Assembly: GCF_003234185.1 (NCBI RefSeq)
Contig: NZ_QKSM01000011.1
Coordinates: 26,888-90,887 of the forward strand
DNA length: 64,000 nucleotides
Source: Curtobacterium sp. MCSS17_008
Lineage (GTDB): Bacteria; Actinomycetota; Actinomycetes; Actinomycetales; Microbacteriaceae
Direction: 5' to 3'
Made by a program: the position numbers and the translations under genes
The notes under the pieces: model-generated
Told to the model about the DNA's origin: nothing
The model's database searches: none
The model's input: the letters and a program-made list of their open reading frames with translations, nothing else
Shown: one piece after another, positions 34,729 through 45,180 of the stretch
How positions within the stretch are numbered: position 1 is the stretch's first letter
How the letters are laid out: the number at the start of each line of letters is the position of its first letter

Positions 34729-35163
34729 GTGCTCCCGATGCGTCCGCTGCTGCCGACCGACCTGCTCGGGGAGTGGACCCTGCGACGCTTCGTCGACGAC
34801 CGGCTCGTCGGGGTCGCGGGCGACGTCACCGGCACCACCACGCTCACCATGACGGGGCCCGACGAGGTCCGGTGGGACGAGTCCGGCACGATGCGGCTCG
34901 GGGGCCACGAGACACCGGTCTCGCGGACGCTGCTCGTCCGCCGCGCCCCGGACGACCGCTGGACGGTGCACTTCGCCGACGGACGGGTCTTCCACGACTG
35001 GGTCTGGGGCACGGGTGTCGAGCACGCCTGCGCGCCCGACGACTACACCGGGGTGCTCGACGGCGATGCCGAGCGGTGGACCGTCCGCTGGCAGGCGCGC
35101 GGCCCGGCGAAGGACTACCGGCTCGACAGCGTGCTCGAGCGTCGGCCCACCGCGGCAGACTGA
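34729..35163 (+). CDS. DUF6314 family protein
   Basis: 144-residue soluble protein resembling the DUF6314 lipocalin-like family: LLGEWTLRRFVDDR near the start, FADGRVFHDWVWGTGVEHACAPDDYTG in the middle and WQARGPAKDYRLDSVLERR at the end. The repeated Trp, His and acidic residues suggest a small beta barrel. The biochemical role is unknown. The start is set by the TAGCCT box six bases upstream. Confidence 0.75.
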   Translation: MLPMRPLLPTDLLGEWTLRRFVDDRLVGVAGDVTGTTTLTMTGPDEVRWDESGTMRLGGHETPVSRTLLVRRAPDDRWTVHFADGRVFHDWVWGTGVEHACAPDDYTGVLDGDAERWTVRWQARGPAKDYRLDSVLERRPTAAD

Positions 35164-35167
35164 GCAC

Positions 35168-35845
35168 ATGGCACGCACGACCGGCACCGCGCGGGGCACC
35201 GACGCCCCGCGCACCCCGACGATCGACCCGCGGGACCTCGAGGACTGGACGCCCGCCCCCGGCGACGTCCTGACCGGGGACCGGATCGAGGGCAAGCGCA
35301 TCGACGTGGTCGACGTGGCGGGCGAGCGCCTGCCCGACCTCGAGCTCGAGGAGTGCGTCGTCGGCACCCTCCGCGCGGACGACACCGACCTGCGCGGGCT
35401 GCGCATCCGCGACTCGGTCGTCGAGACGCTCGACGCCCCCGTCCTCCGTGCCTCGAGCAGCGCCTGGCGGGGGGTCCGGGTCGACGGCGGCCGGGTCGGC
35501 TCGGCAGAGCTGCACGACGCGACGCTCAACGGCGTCGAGTTCGTCGGCATGAAGCTCGGGTTCGTGAACCTCCGCGGCTCGACGCTCACCGACGTGGTGT
35601 TCCGCGACTGCGTGATCGACGAGCTCGACATCGCCGACGCCCGGCTGCTCCGTGTCGCGTTCGACGGCACCAGGATCCGTTCCGCCGAGGGCACGAACAC
35701 CCGCATCGAGCACGTGGACCTGCGCACCGCCGACCTCGACCGGGTGGAGCGGCTCGAGGGGTTCCGCGGGGCGACGATCGGCGCCGACCAGTTGTTCGCC
35801 CTCGCGCCGCTCCTGGCGGCGCAGGCCGGCTACCGCGTGGACTGA
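35168..35845 (+). CDS. Pentapeptide repeat-containing protein
   Basis: 225-residue protein with degenerate A(D/N)LXX repeats forming a right-handed quadrilateral helix from about residue 45 to 195: TLRADDTDLRGLRIRDS, ATLNGVEFVGMKLGFVNLRGSTL, VVFRDCVIDELDIADARLL. Some such proteins mimic DNA and protect gyrase (Qnr-like), but this one lacks obvious Qnr loops. Its 3' end overlaps the stop of the convergent reductase by 16 bases. It starts four bases after the DUF6314 stop. Confidence 0.85.
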   Translation: MARTTGTARGTDAPRTPTIDPRDLEDWTPAPGDVLTGDRIEGKRIDVVDVAGERLPDLELEECVVGTLRADDTDLRGLRIRDSVVETLDAPVLRASSSAWRGVRVDGGRVGSAELHDATLNGVEFVGMKLGFVNLRGSTLTDVVFRDCVIDELDIADARLLRVAFDGTRIRSAEGTNTRIEHVDLRTADLDRVERLEGFRGATIGADQLFALAPLLAAQAGYRVD

Positions 35846-36819
35846 CCGGCGGGCGTGGCCGCAGCGTCCAGCGCCGCTGCGATGTCGGCCTGGACGAGGT
35901 CCCCGTGCACCGCGGCACCGGCCTGGGTCCCCGCCGCCGCCGACGCGATGACGGTGGCCATCGGCGACGTCACGTTGCCCGCGGCGTACACCCCGCGGAC
36001 ACCCGTCTGCCCGACCGCGTCGACGGTGAGCCCGCCGCCGAACCGGAACCCGTTCACGACGACGTCCTCGGCCTGCAGCCCGAGCGCCTCGAGGAACCCG
36101 ACCCGCGGCTCCGCCGTGCTCGCCGCCGCCAGCGCGTCGAGCGGGACGACCTGCCCCGAGCCGAGCTCGATGCCGGTCAGGACGCCGTCCGACGAGAGCA
36201 CCCGGGCCACGGGGCCATCGACAACCTCGATGCCACGGGCCCGGAAACAGGCGAGCGCGGTGTCGTCGACCAACGCTGGGTCGGTGATGAAGGCGGTCAC
36301 CCGGTCGCTCAGCGCACGGAACATCTGTGCGTGGTGTGCCCCGTTCGGCGTCGTCACGAGGACCCCGATCCGGCCGTCACGGACCTCCCACCCGTGGCAG
36401 AACGGGCAGTGCACCACGCCGCGGCCCCACTGCTCGGCGAGTCCCGGCACGTCCGGCAGCACGTCGACGGCACCGGTGGCGACGACCAACCGGCGCGAGG
36501 TGACGACCACGCCGGAGTCGAGGGTGACCGAGAACCCCACCGGGTCGACCCCGTCGCCGTCCGTGGCGGACGCGGCCACGACCCTCCCGGCCGTCACCTC
36601 GACGCCGTACGCGGTGACCTCCTCGCGACCGACGCGGGTCAGTTCGGCCGGGGCGACGCCCTCGCGGCCCAGGTAGTTGTGCGCGCCCTCGGCGACCGCG
36701 TTGCGGGGGTCGCCCGCGTCCACGACGAGGACGGAGCGCCGCGACCGCCCGAGGATGAGCGCGGCGGACAGGCCGGCGGCCGAGCCGCCGATGACGATGA
36801 CGTCGAAGTGATCTCGCAT
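35830..36819 (-). CDS. Thioredoxin reductase-like FAD oxidoreductase
   Basis: 329-residue flavoprotein. The FAD motif is GGSAAGLSAA (11-20). The redox-active pair is Cys138-Cys141 in HCPFCHGWE. A second FAD motif near the end is VDAVGQTGVRGVYAAGNVTSP. The usual NADPH motif GxGxxA is replaced by LVTTPNGAHHA near 154, so nicotinamide binding may be altered. Such proteins accompany redox regulators in actinomycetes. It diverges from an XRE-cupin regulator, a common pairing, and is probably controlled by it. Confidence 0.87.
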   Translation of the reverse strand: MRDHFDVIVIGGSAAGLSAALILGRSRRSVLVVDAGDPRNAVAEGAHNYLGREGVAPAELTRVGREEVTAYGVEVTAGRVVAASATDGDGVDPVGFSVTLDSGVVVTSRRLVVATGAVDVLPDVPGLAEQWGRGVVHCPFCHGWEVRDGRIGVLVTTPNGAHHAQMFRALSDRVTAFITDPALVDDTALACFRARGIEVVDGPVARVLSSDGVLTGIELGSGQVVPLDALAAASTAEPRVGFLEALGLQAEDVVVNGFRFGGGLTVDAVGQTGVRGVYAAGNVTSPMATVIASAAAGTQAGAAVHGDLVQADIAAALDAAATPAGQSTR

Positions 36820-36848
36820 GTCCGCATCATGCGCGGTTCGGTACTGAT

Positions 36849-36868
36849 CCGGCAACGAACCTTGCTGG
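36849..36868. promoter_or_regulatory. Inverted repeat between reductase and XRE-cupin genes
   Basis: CCGGCAA (36849-36855) and TTGCTGG (36862-36868) match at six of seven positions around six bases. The site is in the 66-base divergent promoter region. Confidence 0.4.
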
Positions 36869-36885
36869 TATGGCAACATGGTCGC

Positions 36886-37494
36886 ATGGTGCACGGCCGG
36901 GAGGAACGGATCACCCCACCCACGACGGCGCAGGTGGTCGACGCGGTCGGGCCGCGGCTGCGGTCGGTGCGGGAACGACGCGACGTCACGCTCGCGGCGC
37001 TCGCCGCGGAGACGGGCATCTCGGTGTCGACGCTCTCGCGGCTCGAGTCCGGCCAGCGCCGGCCGACCCTGGAACTCCTGCTGCCGCTGGCCCGGGCCTA
37101 CCAGGTACCGCTCGACGACCTCGTCGGCGCACCGCAGACCGGCGACCCTCGGGTCCACCTCAAGCCCGAGCGCCACGGCGGCCGGGTGGTGATCCCGCTG
37201 ACGAAGCGGACCGGGGGCGTGCGGTCCTTCAAGCAGCTCATCCCCCCGGAGCCCGCGAACAGCGACCGGAGCCTGAAGTCCCATGAGGGCTACGAGTGGC
37301 TCTACGTGCTGTCCGGACGCCTCCGGCTGCTGCTCGGTGACCGGGATTTCGACCTCGGGCCGGGCGAGGTCGTCGAGTTCGACACACACACCCCGCACTG
37401 GGTGGGCAACACCACCGACGAGGTCACCGAGGTGCTCTGCCTCTACGGGCCGCAGGGCGAACGCGCCCACGTGCGGTCGAGGCCGGCCGGCTGA
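36886..37494 (+). CDS. XRE family regulator with C-terminal cupin
   Basis: 202-residue regulator. An N-terminal helix-turn-helix (about 15-75) reads LRSVRERRDVTLAALAAETGISVSTLSRLESGQRRPTLELLLPLARAY. A cupin domain (about 130-195) includes HEGYEWLYVLSGRLRLLLGDRDFDLGPGEVVEFDTHTPHWVGN, with two His and Glu as possible metal or ligand contacts. This class senses small metabolites and often represses a neighbouring oxidoreductase. The divergent FAD reductase is the clear candidate target. Confidence 0.9.
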   Translation: MVHGREERITPPTTAQVVDAVGPRLRSVRERRDVTLAALAAETGISVSTLSRLESGQRRPTLELLLPLARAYQVPLDDLVGAPQTGDPRVHLKPERHGGRVVIPLTKRTGGVRSFKQLIPPEPANSDRSLKSHEGYEWLYVLSGRLRLLLGDRDFDLGPGEVVEFDTHTPHWVGNTTDEVTEVLCLYGPQGERAHVRSRPAG

Positions 37495-37507
37495 GCCCAG
37501 GCCGGCC
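37481..37507. terminator. Hairpin between convergent genes
   Basis: GGCCGGCC occurs at 37481-37488 and 37500-37507 and is self-complementary, giving an 8-bp stem. It overlaps the XRE-cupin stop and precedes the convergent lipoprotein stop. Confidence 0.5.
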
Positions 37508-37512
37508 GAGGG

Positions 37513-38184
37513 TCAGCCGAACACGTTCCCGACGACGTCGTCGAGCAGTCCCTCCGTCGGCACGTTCGACTGGGCGATCCGGATGCCGATGTCGCCGCGG
37601 GTGAAGTAGGTGTCCCCGTCGGTCACCGGGTACTGCGGGTTCTGGCTGACCTTCTGGCACCGGTAGCCGTCGTCGACGGACGAGCAGTCGAAGCCGGACA
37701 GCCCCTGGAGGGCCGCCAGCGCGCGGTCCGGGTCGACGGTCTCGATCTGGATGGTGAGGTTCGTGATGTCCACCTGCGGGTCGCGCCAGACGCAGTACAG
37801 CCGCTGGCCGCCGGACTGCAGTGCCGGGGTCAGGGCGGTGCGGGGGACCTCGAGGTTGGCGGAGGGGTCGTTCAGGGCCACCTCGTCGGTGTACTCGAAC
37901 GCGCCCGGCGTCACCACGTCCTCGCAGGTCGCCGGCACGGTGCCCGTCGCGGAGACCGGCGTGGTGCTCGGCCCCGGCGTCGACGTGCTCGTCGCGTCGG
38001 CGCCGGGGGTCCGTTCCGGCGTCGCGTTCCCGGTCGCCGTCGGTCCACCCGTCGAGGGTGCGGTCGTGCTCGCGGTCGGGACCGCGTCGACTCGGTCGTC
38101 ACCGGTGCAGCCGGACAGTGTGAGCGCGAGGCCCACGCCGAGTCCGATCGTCGTGAGCAGTGTCGTGGTGCGGGCTGGCCGCAT
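37513..38184 (-). CDS. Lipoprotein of unknown function
   Basis: 223-residue exported lipoprotein. The signal peptide ends LTLSGC with lipidated Cys26. A Thr/Pro/Ser-rich linker (about 35-85) spans the wall. The C-terminal domain (about 86-223) has four cysteines (ATCEDVV, RLYCVWRDP, FDCSSVDD, YRCQKVS), probably two disulphides, and ends FTRGDIGIRIAQSNVPTEGLLDDVV. I do not recognise the domain. A GGGGGG-rich ribosome site precedes the ATG. A perfect palindrome lies 26 bases upstream. Confidence 0.75.
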   Translation of the reverse strand: MRPARTTTLLTTIGLGVGLALTLSGCTGDDRVDAVPTASTTAPSTGGPTATGNATPERTPGADATSTSTPGPSTTPVSATGTVPATCEDVVTPGAFEYTDEVALNDPSANLEVPRTALTPALQSGGQRLYCVWRDPQVDITNLTIQIETVDPDRALAALQGLSGFDCSSVDDGYRCQKVSQNPQYPVTDGDTYFTRGDIGIRIAQSNVPTEGLLDDVVGNVFG

Positions 38185-38209
38185 GGTCCCCCCTCGTGCG
38201 TGTGATCGG

Positions 38210-38226
38210 GCGTCCGGTCCGGACGC
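38210..38226. promoter_or_regulatory. 17-bp palindrome upstream of the lipoprotein gene
   Basis: GCGTCCGG and CCGGACGC flank one T. It may be an operator, or a tight hairpin ending the glycosyltransferase transcript. Confidence 0.35.
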
Positions 38227-38258
38227 TCGGCGTCAACGGTAGTCCCGGGTGCGGTACA

Positions 38259-38271
38259 GCCGCTCAGCGGC
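38259..38271 (-). terminator. Small hairpin over the glycosyltransferase stop
   Basis: GCCGCT and AGCGGC around one base, overlapping the TGA at 38264-38266. Confidence 0.3.
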
Positions 38272-39088
38272 GGGGCGCCCAGGGCGGCGGCGTCCGGGCC
38301 GTCGCGGCCGTCGCAGCCGTGGCCGGCGCAGCCGTCGCGGACGTCGCGGCTGTCCGCGCCCGGAGCGCCACGCGCGCACGCCGCGCCCACCGCCGCACCG
38401 GGTTCGCCCGTCGACCGTTGACCCGGAACGTGTGGAAGGCCCGCCGGGTCCGGCGCGCCACCGAGGCCGCACCCGACAACGGCCGCGCCGACACCTCGAC
38501 GGTCAGGGCTCGGTCGACCAGGACCCGCCACGCGGGGTCGAGCTGCATCGACAGGTCGACGTCGTCGTGCACCTCGGGATCGTCGCGGTGCGCACGGCCG
38601 CGGACCGACGTCCAGGTGGCCCGCCACATCGCCGTGGCCGAGCCGAACAACGGCGGACGCCCGAGCGCCGCCCACACGAGCACGAAGTACGGCCCCATGT
38701 AGAGCCCGTCCCACACCCGGCGCAGGACGCGGCCGCCCTCGCGCGGCCGCCCCGGGCCGGTGACGGCGACGACCTCCGGGGACCCGAGCAGGTGGACCGC
38801 CGCGGCGATCCACCCGGGCGGCGGCACCGAGTCGGCGTCGAGTCGCACCAGCACGTCGCCGGACGCGTGGTCGTAGCCGCGCGCCGAGGCCCGGGCGATG
38901 CCGCGCACCGGCTCGTGCAACACGGTCGCACCGGCGGCCCTGGCCACCTCGGCACTGTCGTCGGAGCTGCCGTTGTCGACGACGACGACCTCGGCGACGG
39001 GGTACGTCTGGGTCGCCAGGGCGTCCAGGCACCGCGCCAGGTGCTCGGAATCGTCGAGCACGGGGACGACGACGGAGACCTGCAGCAC
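38264..39088 (-). CDS. Family 2 glycosyltransferase
   Basis: 274-residue GT-A fold enzyme. N-terminal SVVVPVLDDSEHLARCLDALATQTYP and VVVDNGSSDDSAEVA are standard GT2 nucleotide-sugar motifs; VRLDADSVPPPGW supplies the DxD. VHDDVDLSMQL near 200 matches the later acid motif. No membrane helix is evident. The last 45 residues are Arg/Ala/Thr-rich (ATSATAAPATAATAATAR), probably disordered. GTG at 39088 begins the fold directly. The acceptor is unknown. Confidence 0.87.
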   Translation of the reverse strand: MLQVSVVVPVLDDSEHLARCLDALATQTYPVAEVVVVDNGSSDDSAEVARAAGATVLHEPVRGIARASARGYDHASGDVLVRLDADSVPPPGWIAAAVHLLGSPEVVAVTGPGRPREGGRVLRRVWDGLYMGPYFVLVWAALGRPPLFGSATAMWRATWTSVRGRAHRDDPEVHDDVDLSMQLDPAWRVLVDRALTVEVSARPLSGAASVARRTRRAFHTFRVNGRRANPVRRWARRARVALRARTAATSATAAPATAATAATARTPPPWAPRR

Positions 39089-39256
39089 GCTGTCGATGCT
39101 GCCGGAGCCGCGCTGAGCGGACGTCCGGCCCGCGCTCCGCGGACGGATCGCCCGCGCGCGACGGCGTTCCTGTGACGAGGCGCAGCAAGGATCGCGCACG
39201 GTCGTGTCCAACGCGACGGGTGCCGTACCCGTCGTCACCGAACCGGAAGGCCGACC

Positions 39257-40111
39257 ATGACCACGAACCCACCCGGGAACGACTCCGGGACGCCCATCCA
39301 CGACCGCACCGCGGCTTCCGAGGGACACGAGGTGTACCCGGGCGTCACCGTGCCGTCCTACGGCAGCGAGACCCCGGCTGCACGCCAGGAGGACTCCGCC
39401 GACCACCGCGCGTTCGACGACGTGCTCCGCCCCGAGGGCTTCGACGACGTCGAGCCGCTCGACGCGCAGCCCGCCGACGAGCAGCTGCCCGCGACCCCCT
39501 CGGCCGCCGGTGCCTCGGCCCCGCTGACCGACACGACCACGAGCACCTCCGCCGGGTACGTCCCCGGTGCCGGCTCGGGCTCCGGCAGCAGCGACGGCGG
39601 TGGCAAGGCCGACGCCGCCAAGGGCGCCGCGCAGGACGTCGCCGGCGACGCGAAGGAGAAGGCCGGGAACGTCGCCGGCACCGCCAAGGAGCAGGCCTCG
39701 AACGTCGCCTCCGAGGCGACCGAGCACGCCAAGCAGCTCTACTCGCAGGCCTCCGACACGCTCAAGGAGCAGGCCGCCGGCCAGCAGGAGCGCGCCGCGG
39801 GGGGCCTCCGCAGCCTCGGCGAGCAGCTCGGCCGCATGGCCGAGAAGGACGACGAGCAGGGCCTCGCCGCGAAGGTGGTCCGTGACCTGTCGCAGCGTGC
39901 CGGCTCCGCCGCGGGGTACCTCGAGAACCGCGACCCGGGCTCGCTCCTCGACGAGGTCAAGTCCTTCGCCGCACGCAAGCCGGGCACCTTCATCGCGCTC
40001 GCAGCGGGCGCCGGGATCCTCGCCGGACGCCTGACCAAGGCGCTCGCGACGGAGATCAAGCACGAGAAGGAAGCCGACGGCCCGTCGACCGGTACCGGGA
40101 GCGGCGTATGA
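39257..40111 (+). CDS. LEA-like stress protein with C-terminal membrane segment
   Basis: 284-residue protein of no firm family. The N-terminal 110 residues are acidic and disordered. Residues about 115-180 are Ala/Lys/Glu-rich 11-mer-like amphipathic repeats (KGAAQDVAGDAKEKAGNVAGTAKEQASNV), similar to LEA or CsbD-type desiccation proteins. A short hydrophobic stretch near 250 (FIALAAGAGILAGRL) may touch membrane. The gene overlaps the next by ATGA. GGAAGG precedes the ATG. A role in envelope or desiccation stress is inferred. Confidence 0.75.
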   Translation: MTTNPPGNDSGTPIHDRTAASEGHEVYPGVTVPSYGSETPAARQEDSADHRAFDDVLRPEGFDDVEPLDAQPADEQLPATPSAAGASAPLTDTTTSTSAGYVPGAGSGSGSSDGGGKADAAKGAAQDVAGDAKEKAGNVAGTAKEQASNVASEATEHAKQLYSQASDTLKEQAAGQQERAAGGLRSLGEQLGRMAEKDDEQGLAAKVVRDLSQRAGSAAGYLENRDPGSLLDEVKSFAARKPGTFIALAAGAGILAGRLTKALATEIKHEKEADGPSTGTGSGV

Positions 40112-40551
40112 GCCACTCGGTTCCCGGCGCGGCACCGCTGGGCGAACCGACGCCCGAGGAACGCGCCGCCACGACCCCGCTCGGCGAACTGCTCTCCGAC
40201 GTCTCGCGGGACCTCTCGAGCCTGTTCCGCCAGGAGGTCGCGCTCGCGAAGGCCGAGCTGACCGATTCCGCGAAGAAGGCGGGCAAGGCGGGTGGCATGT
40301 TCGGCGGCGCCGGCCTGACGGCGCTGTTCGCCCTGCTGTTCCTGTCGATCGCCGCGTGGTGGGGTCTCGGGTACCTCATCGGGAACGCGTGGTCGGCCGT
40401 CGTGATCGCGGTCGTCTACGGGATCGTCGCCGCGATCCTCGCCGTGCGTGGGCGCAAGGAGATCAAGGAGATCCAGGGCGCCCCGCAGACGGTCGAGACC
40501 GTGAAGGAAGTCCCAGAAGCACTCAAGCCCAACACCGGGAGGAAGCCATGA
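40108..40551 (+). CDS. Phage holin family (holin-X/DUF1469) protein
   Basis: 147-residue protein with an amphipathic N-terminal helix (LLSDVSRDLSSLFRQEVALAKAEL) followed by two membrane helices (GGAGLTALFALLFLSIAAWW and AWSAVVIAVVYGIVAAILAV). This is the actinobacterial holin-X superfamily; despite the name it is a chromosomal envelope protein, and no prophage genes are near. It is coupled by ATGA overlaps to the genes on both sides. Confidence 0.9.
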   Translation: MSHSVPGAAPLGEPTPEERAATTPLGELLSDVSRDLSSLFRQEVALAKAELTDSAKKAGKAGGMFGGAGLTALFALLFLSIAAWWGLGYLIGNAWSAVVIAVVYGIVAAILAVRGRKEIKEIQGAPQTVETVKEVPEALKPNTGRKP

Positions 40552-41153
40552 GCACCCCAGACGAGATCCGCGCCGACATCGAGCGCACCCGCGGCGAACT
40601 CGGCTCCGACGTCGACGCCCTGGCCGACAAGGTCAACCCGTCCTCGATCGCGCACCGCCAGACCGACAAGGTCAAGACGCGCTTCCAGAACGCACGCGAG
40701 TCGGTGATGGGCGCCGCGGGCAGTGCCCGTGACTCCGTCATGGGCGCGGCCGACTCGGCCCGCTCGAACGTCTCGGGCTCGGCGTCCGGCGCGACCGGCC
40801 AGGCGAAGGACGTCGCGCACAAGGGCGTCCAGAAGGCGAAGGGCAACCCGCTCGCCGTCGGACTCATCGCGTTCGGTGCCGGGTGGCTCGCCTCGTCGCT
40901 CATCCCGACCTCCGACAAGGAGGAGGAGCTCGCCGGCGAGCTCAAGGACAAGGCGGCGCCCCTCGTCGAGGACGCCAAGTCCCAGGCCAAGGACGTCGGC
41001 TCGCAGCTCGGCGACGCGGCGAAGGAGCACGCGCAGGACCTCAAGGGCACCGCGCAGGACGCCGCGCAGACCGTCAAGGGCGAGGCGCAGGGCGCCGCGT
41101 CCGACGTGCAGGACCACGCGAAGAGCGCTGCGGACGACGTGCGCAGCAACTGA
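40548..41153 (+). CDS. DUF3618 family protein
   Basis: 201-residue protein. The DUF3618 motif is at the N-terminus: DEIRADIERTRGELGSDVDALADKV. An Ala/Ser repeat region with two SVMGAA units follows, then one membrane segment near 108 (PLAVGLIAFGAGWLASSLIP). The long C-terminal Lys/Ala/Asp tail resembles LEA repeats (KDVGSQLGDAAKEHAQDLKG). It ends the three-gene coupled module; a family hairpin terminator follows at 41167. Confidence 0.9.
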   Translation: MSTPDEIRADIERTRGELGSDVDALADKVNPSSIAHRQTDKVKTRFQNARESVMGAAGSARDSVMGAADSARSNVSGSASGATGQAKDVAHKGVQKAKGNPLAVGLIAFGAGWLASSLIPTSDKEEELAGELKDKAAPLVEDAKSQAKDVGSQLGDAAKEHAQDLKGTAQDAAQTVKGEAQGAASDVQDHAKSAADDVRSN

Positions 41154-41166
41154 CGCGCGCAGCAGG

Positions 41167-41210
41167 CGGACGGGAGGCACGGTGCCGGCTGGCACCGTGC
41201 CTCCCGTCCG
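41167..41210 (+). terminator. Hairpin terminator with GACGGGAGGC core
   Basis: 20-bp perfect arms (41167-41186, 41191-41210) with GGCT loop. Compared with 19068-19115 it shows one A-T pair where the other has G-C, so the pairing is conserved. Confidence 0.9.
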
Positions 41211-41294
41211 TCCGTCGGTCGCGTCGAGCGTGGAGGCGCCCTGCCGCACCACGGTCTGAGTCGACGCACGCGGTCGGGGGAGCACGCTGGACGG

Positions 41295-41975
41295 ATGGCT
41301 GACGCTCCCTCGACCGCTGTCCTCTTCGACATCGACGGCACCCTCGCCGACTCGAACTACGCGCACGTCGACGCCTGGTGGCGCGCCTTCCGGGCGGCGG
41401 GCGAGTCCGTCGACGCGTGGCGGGTCCACCGCGCCATCGGCATGGACTCGGGCCGTCTGCTCGAGGAGCTGCTGCCCGACGCGTCCGACGAGGTCCGGGA
41501 CACCGCGAAGCAGTTCCACACCGCCTTCTACTCGGAGCACATGCCGCAGCTGCGCCTGCTGCCCGGGGCGCGCGAGCTGCTCGAGGCGGTCGCGGCCGCT
41601 GGGCACGCCGTGGTGCTCGCGACGAGTGCGCCGCAGAACGAGCTCGACCGACTGCTCGAGCTCCTGGATGCCGAGCGCTGGACCACCGCGGTCACGAGCG
41701 GTGAGGACGTCGAGCAGGCCAAGCCCGCGCCCGGCATCATCCAGGTCGCCCTCGACCGGGTCGGTGTGCCTGCAGAGCGTGCCGTGATGATCGGCGATGC
41801 GATGTGGGACGTGGAGTCCTCGGGCAAGGTCGGGCTGCCCTGCATCGGGGTGATGACCGGCGGGATCGGGGGCGACGAGCTCCGGGGCGCGGGTGCCGCG
41901 GCCGTGTACGACGACGCCGCGGCCGTGCTGGCGGCGTTCCGTGCCGGCGAGGGGCCGATCGCCGCGCTGGCCTGA
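41295..41975 (+). CDS. HAD family phosphatase
   Basis: 226-residue haloacid dehalogenase-superfamily hydrolase. Motif I FDIDGTLADSN is at about 12 (nucleophile Asp and acid Asp). Motif II is VLATSAP, motif III is the Lys in QAKPAPG, and motif IV is MIGDAMWDVES. A helical cap lies between I and II, as in phosphoglycolate phosphatase or beta-phosphoglucomutase relatives. The substrate is unknown. Confidence 0.9.
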   Translation: MADAPSTAVLFDIDGTLADSNYAHVDAWWRAFRAAGESVDAWRVHRAIGMDSGRLLEELLPDASDEVRDTAKQFHTAFYSEHMPQLRLLPGARELLEAVAAAGHAVVLATSAPQNELDRLLELLDAERWTTAVTSGEDVEQAKPAPGIIQVALDRVGVPAERAVMIGDAMWDVESSGKVGLPCIGVMTGGIGGDELRGAGAAAVYDDAAAVLAAFRAGEGPIAALA

Positions 41976-42041
41976 GCGGGGGGTGGGCGGCGGGCCCGAC
42001 CTGCGCAGCGGGTTCGCGCGCTCGTGCCAGGATGGTCGATC

Positions 42042-42524
42042 GTGATCACGATCGAGCGCGTTGCGTGGGAGGACCCCCGCGGTGTGGCCCTCCGCGCCAC
42101 CATGGACGACGAGATGCACGAGCGCTACGGCGACGGGCACGCGGACGAGGACCCGGCGGTCACCGCCGAGCGGAACCGCGTCCTGGCGGTCGACCCCGCC
42201 ACCGTGATCACCTCGCTGCTCGCGATCGACGAGGACGGCACCGCCCTCGGGCACATCGCCGTCCGTCGCCTGCGCGACGAGGTCGAACTGAAGCGCCTCA
42301 TCGTCCTCGCCGCCGCCCGCGGCAAGGGGGCGGCGACGGCCCTCCTGGCGGAGGGGGAGCAGGTCGCCCGTGAGCAGGACGCGTCCCGCGTGATCCTGCA
42401 GACCGGCGACAAGCAGCCGGAGGCCGTCGCGCTCTACAACAAGACCGGGTGGCGGTCGATCCCGGTGTACGAGCCCTACGCCGAGACCATGCCCTTCTCG
42501 CTCTGCTTCGAGAAGGCGCTGTAG
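42042..42524 (+). CDS. GNAT family N-acetyltransferase
   Basis: 160-residue acetyl-CoA-dependent transferase. Motif A is at LKRLIVLAAARGKGAATALLAEGEQVAREQ with the R-G-K-G-A loop. LYNKTGWRSIPVY is the typical C-terminal strand. The GTG at 42042 starts the first strand (ITIERVAW). It is separate from the TetR-MFS pair downstream. The acceptor is unknown. Confidence 0.88.
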   Translation: MITIERVAWEDPRGVALRATMDDEMHERYGDGHADEDPAVTAERNRVLAVDPATVITSLLAIDEDGTALGHIAVRRLRDEVELKRLIVLAAARGKGAATALLAEGEQVAREQDASRVILQTGDKQPEAVALYNKTGWRSIPVYEPYAETMPFSLCFEKAL

Positions 42525-42535
42525 TCCCAGGCTCG

Positions 42536-42564
42536 TTGCACTCTCAGCCGCAGAGTGCAATTCT
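42536..42564 (+). promoter_or_regulatory. TetR-MFS promoter with built-in operator
   Basis: TTGCAC (-35, 42536-42541), a 17-base spacer and AATTCT (-10, 42559-42564) end six bases before the GTG. The same stretch is an inverted repeat: TTGCACTCT (42536-42544) and AGAGTGCAA (42552-42560) around seven bases. Confidence 0.7.
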
Positions 42565-42570
42565 TGTTCG

Positions 42571-45121
<2,551 letters not shown>

Positions 45122-45180
45122 GCTGCGCTGGCCAGCCGGCGCCCGCCCGCGGCCGGCCGCAGGTGCGCCCGCGCCCGCGG

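Noticed and set aside
40108..40551. Holin-like gene as a sign of prophage
   Set aside because: It belongs to the chromosomal holin-X family. No integrase, terminase, capsid or lysin genes are nearby.
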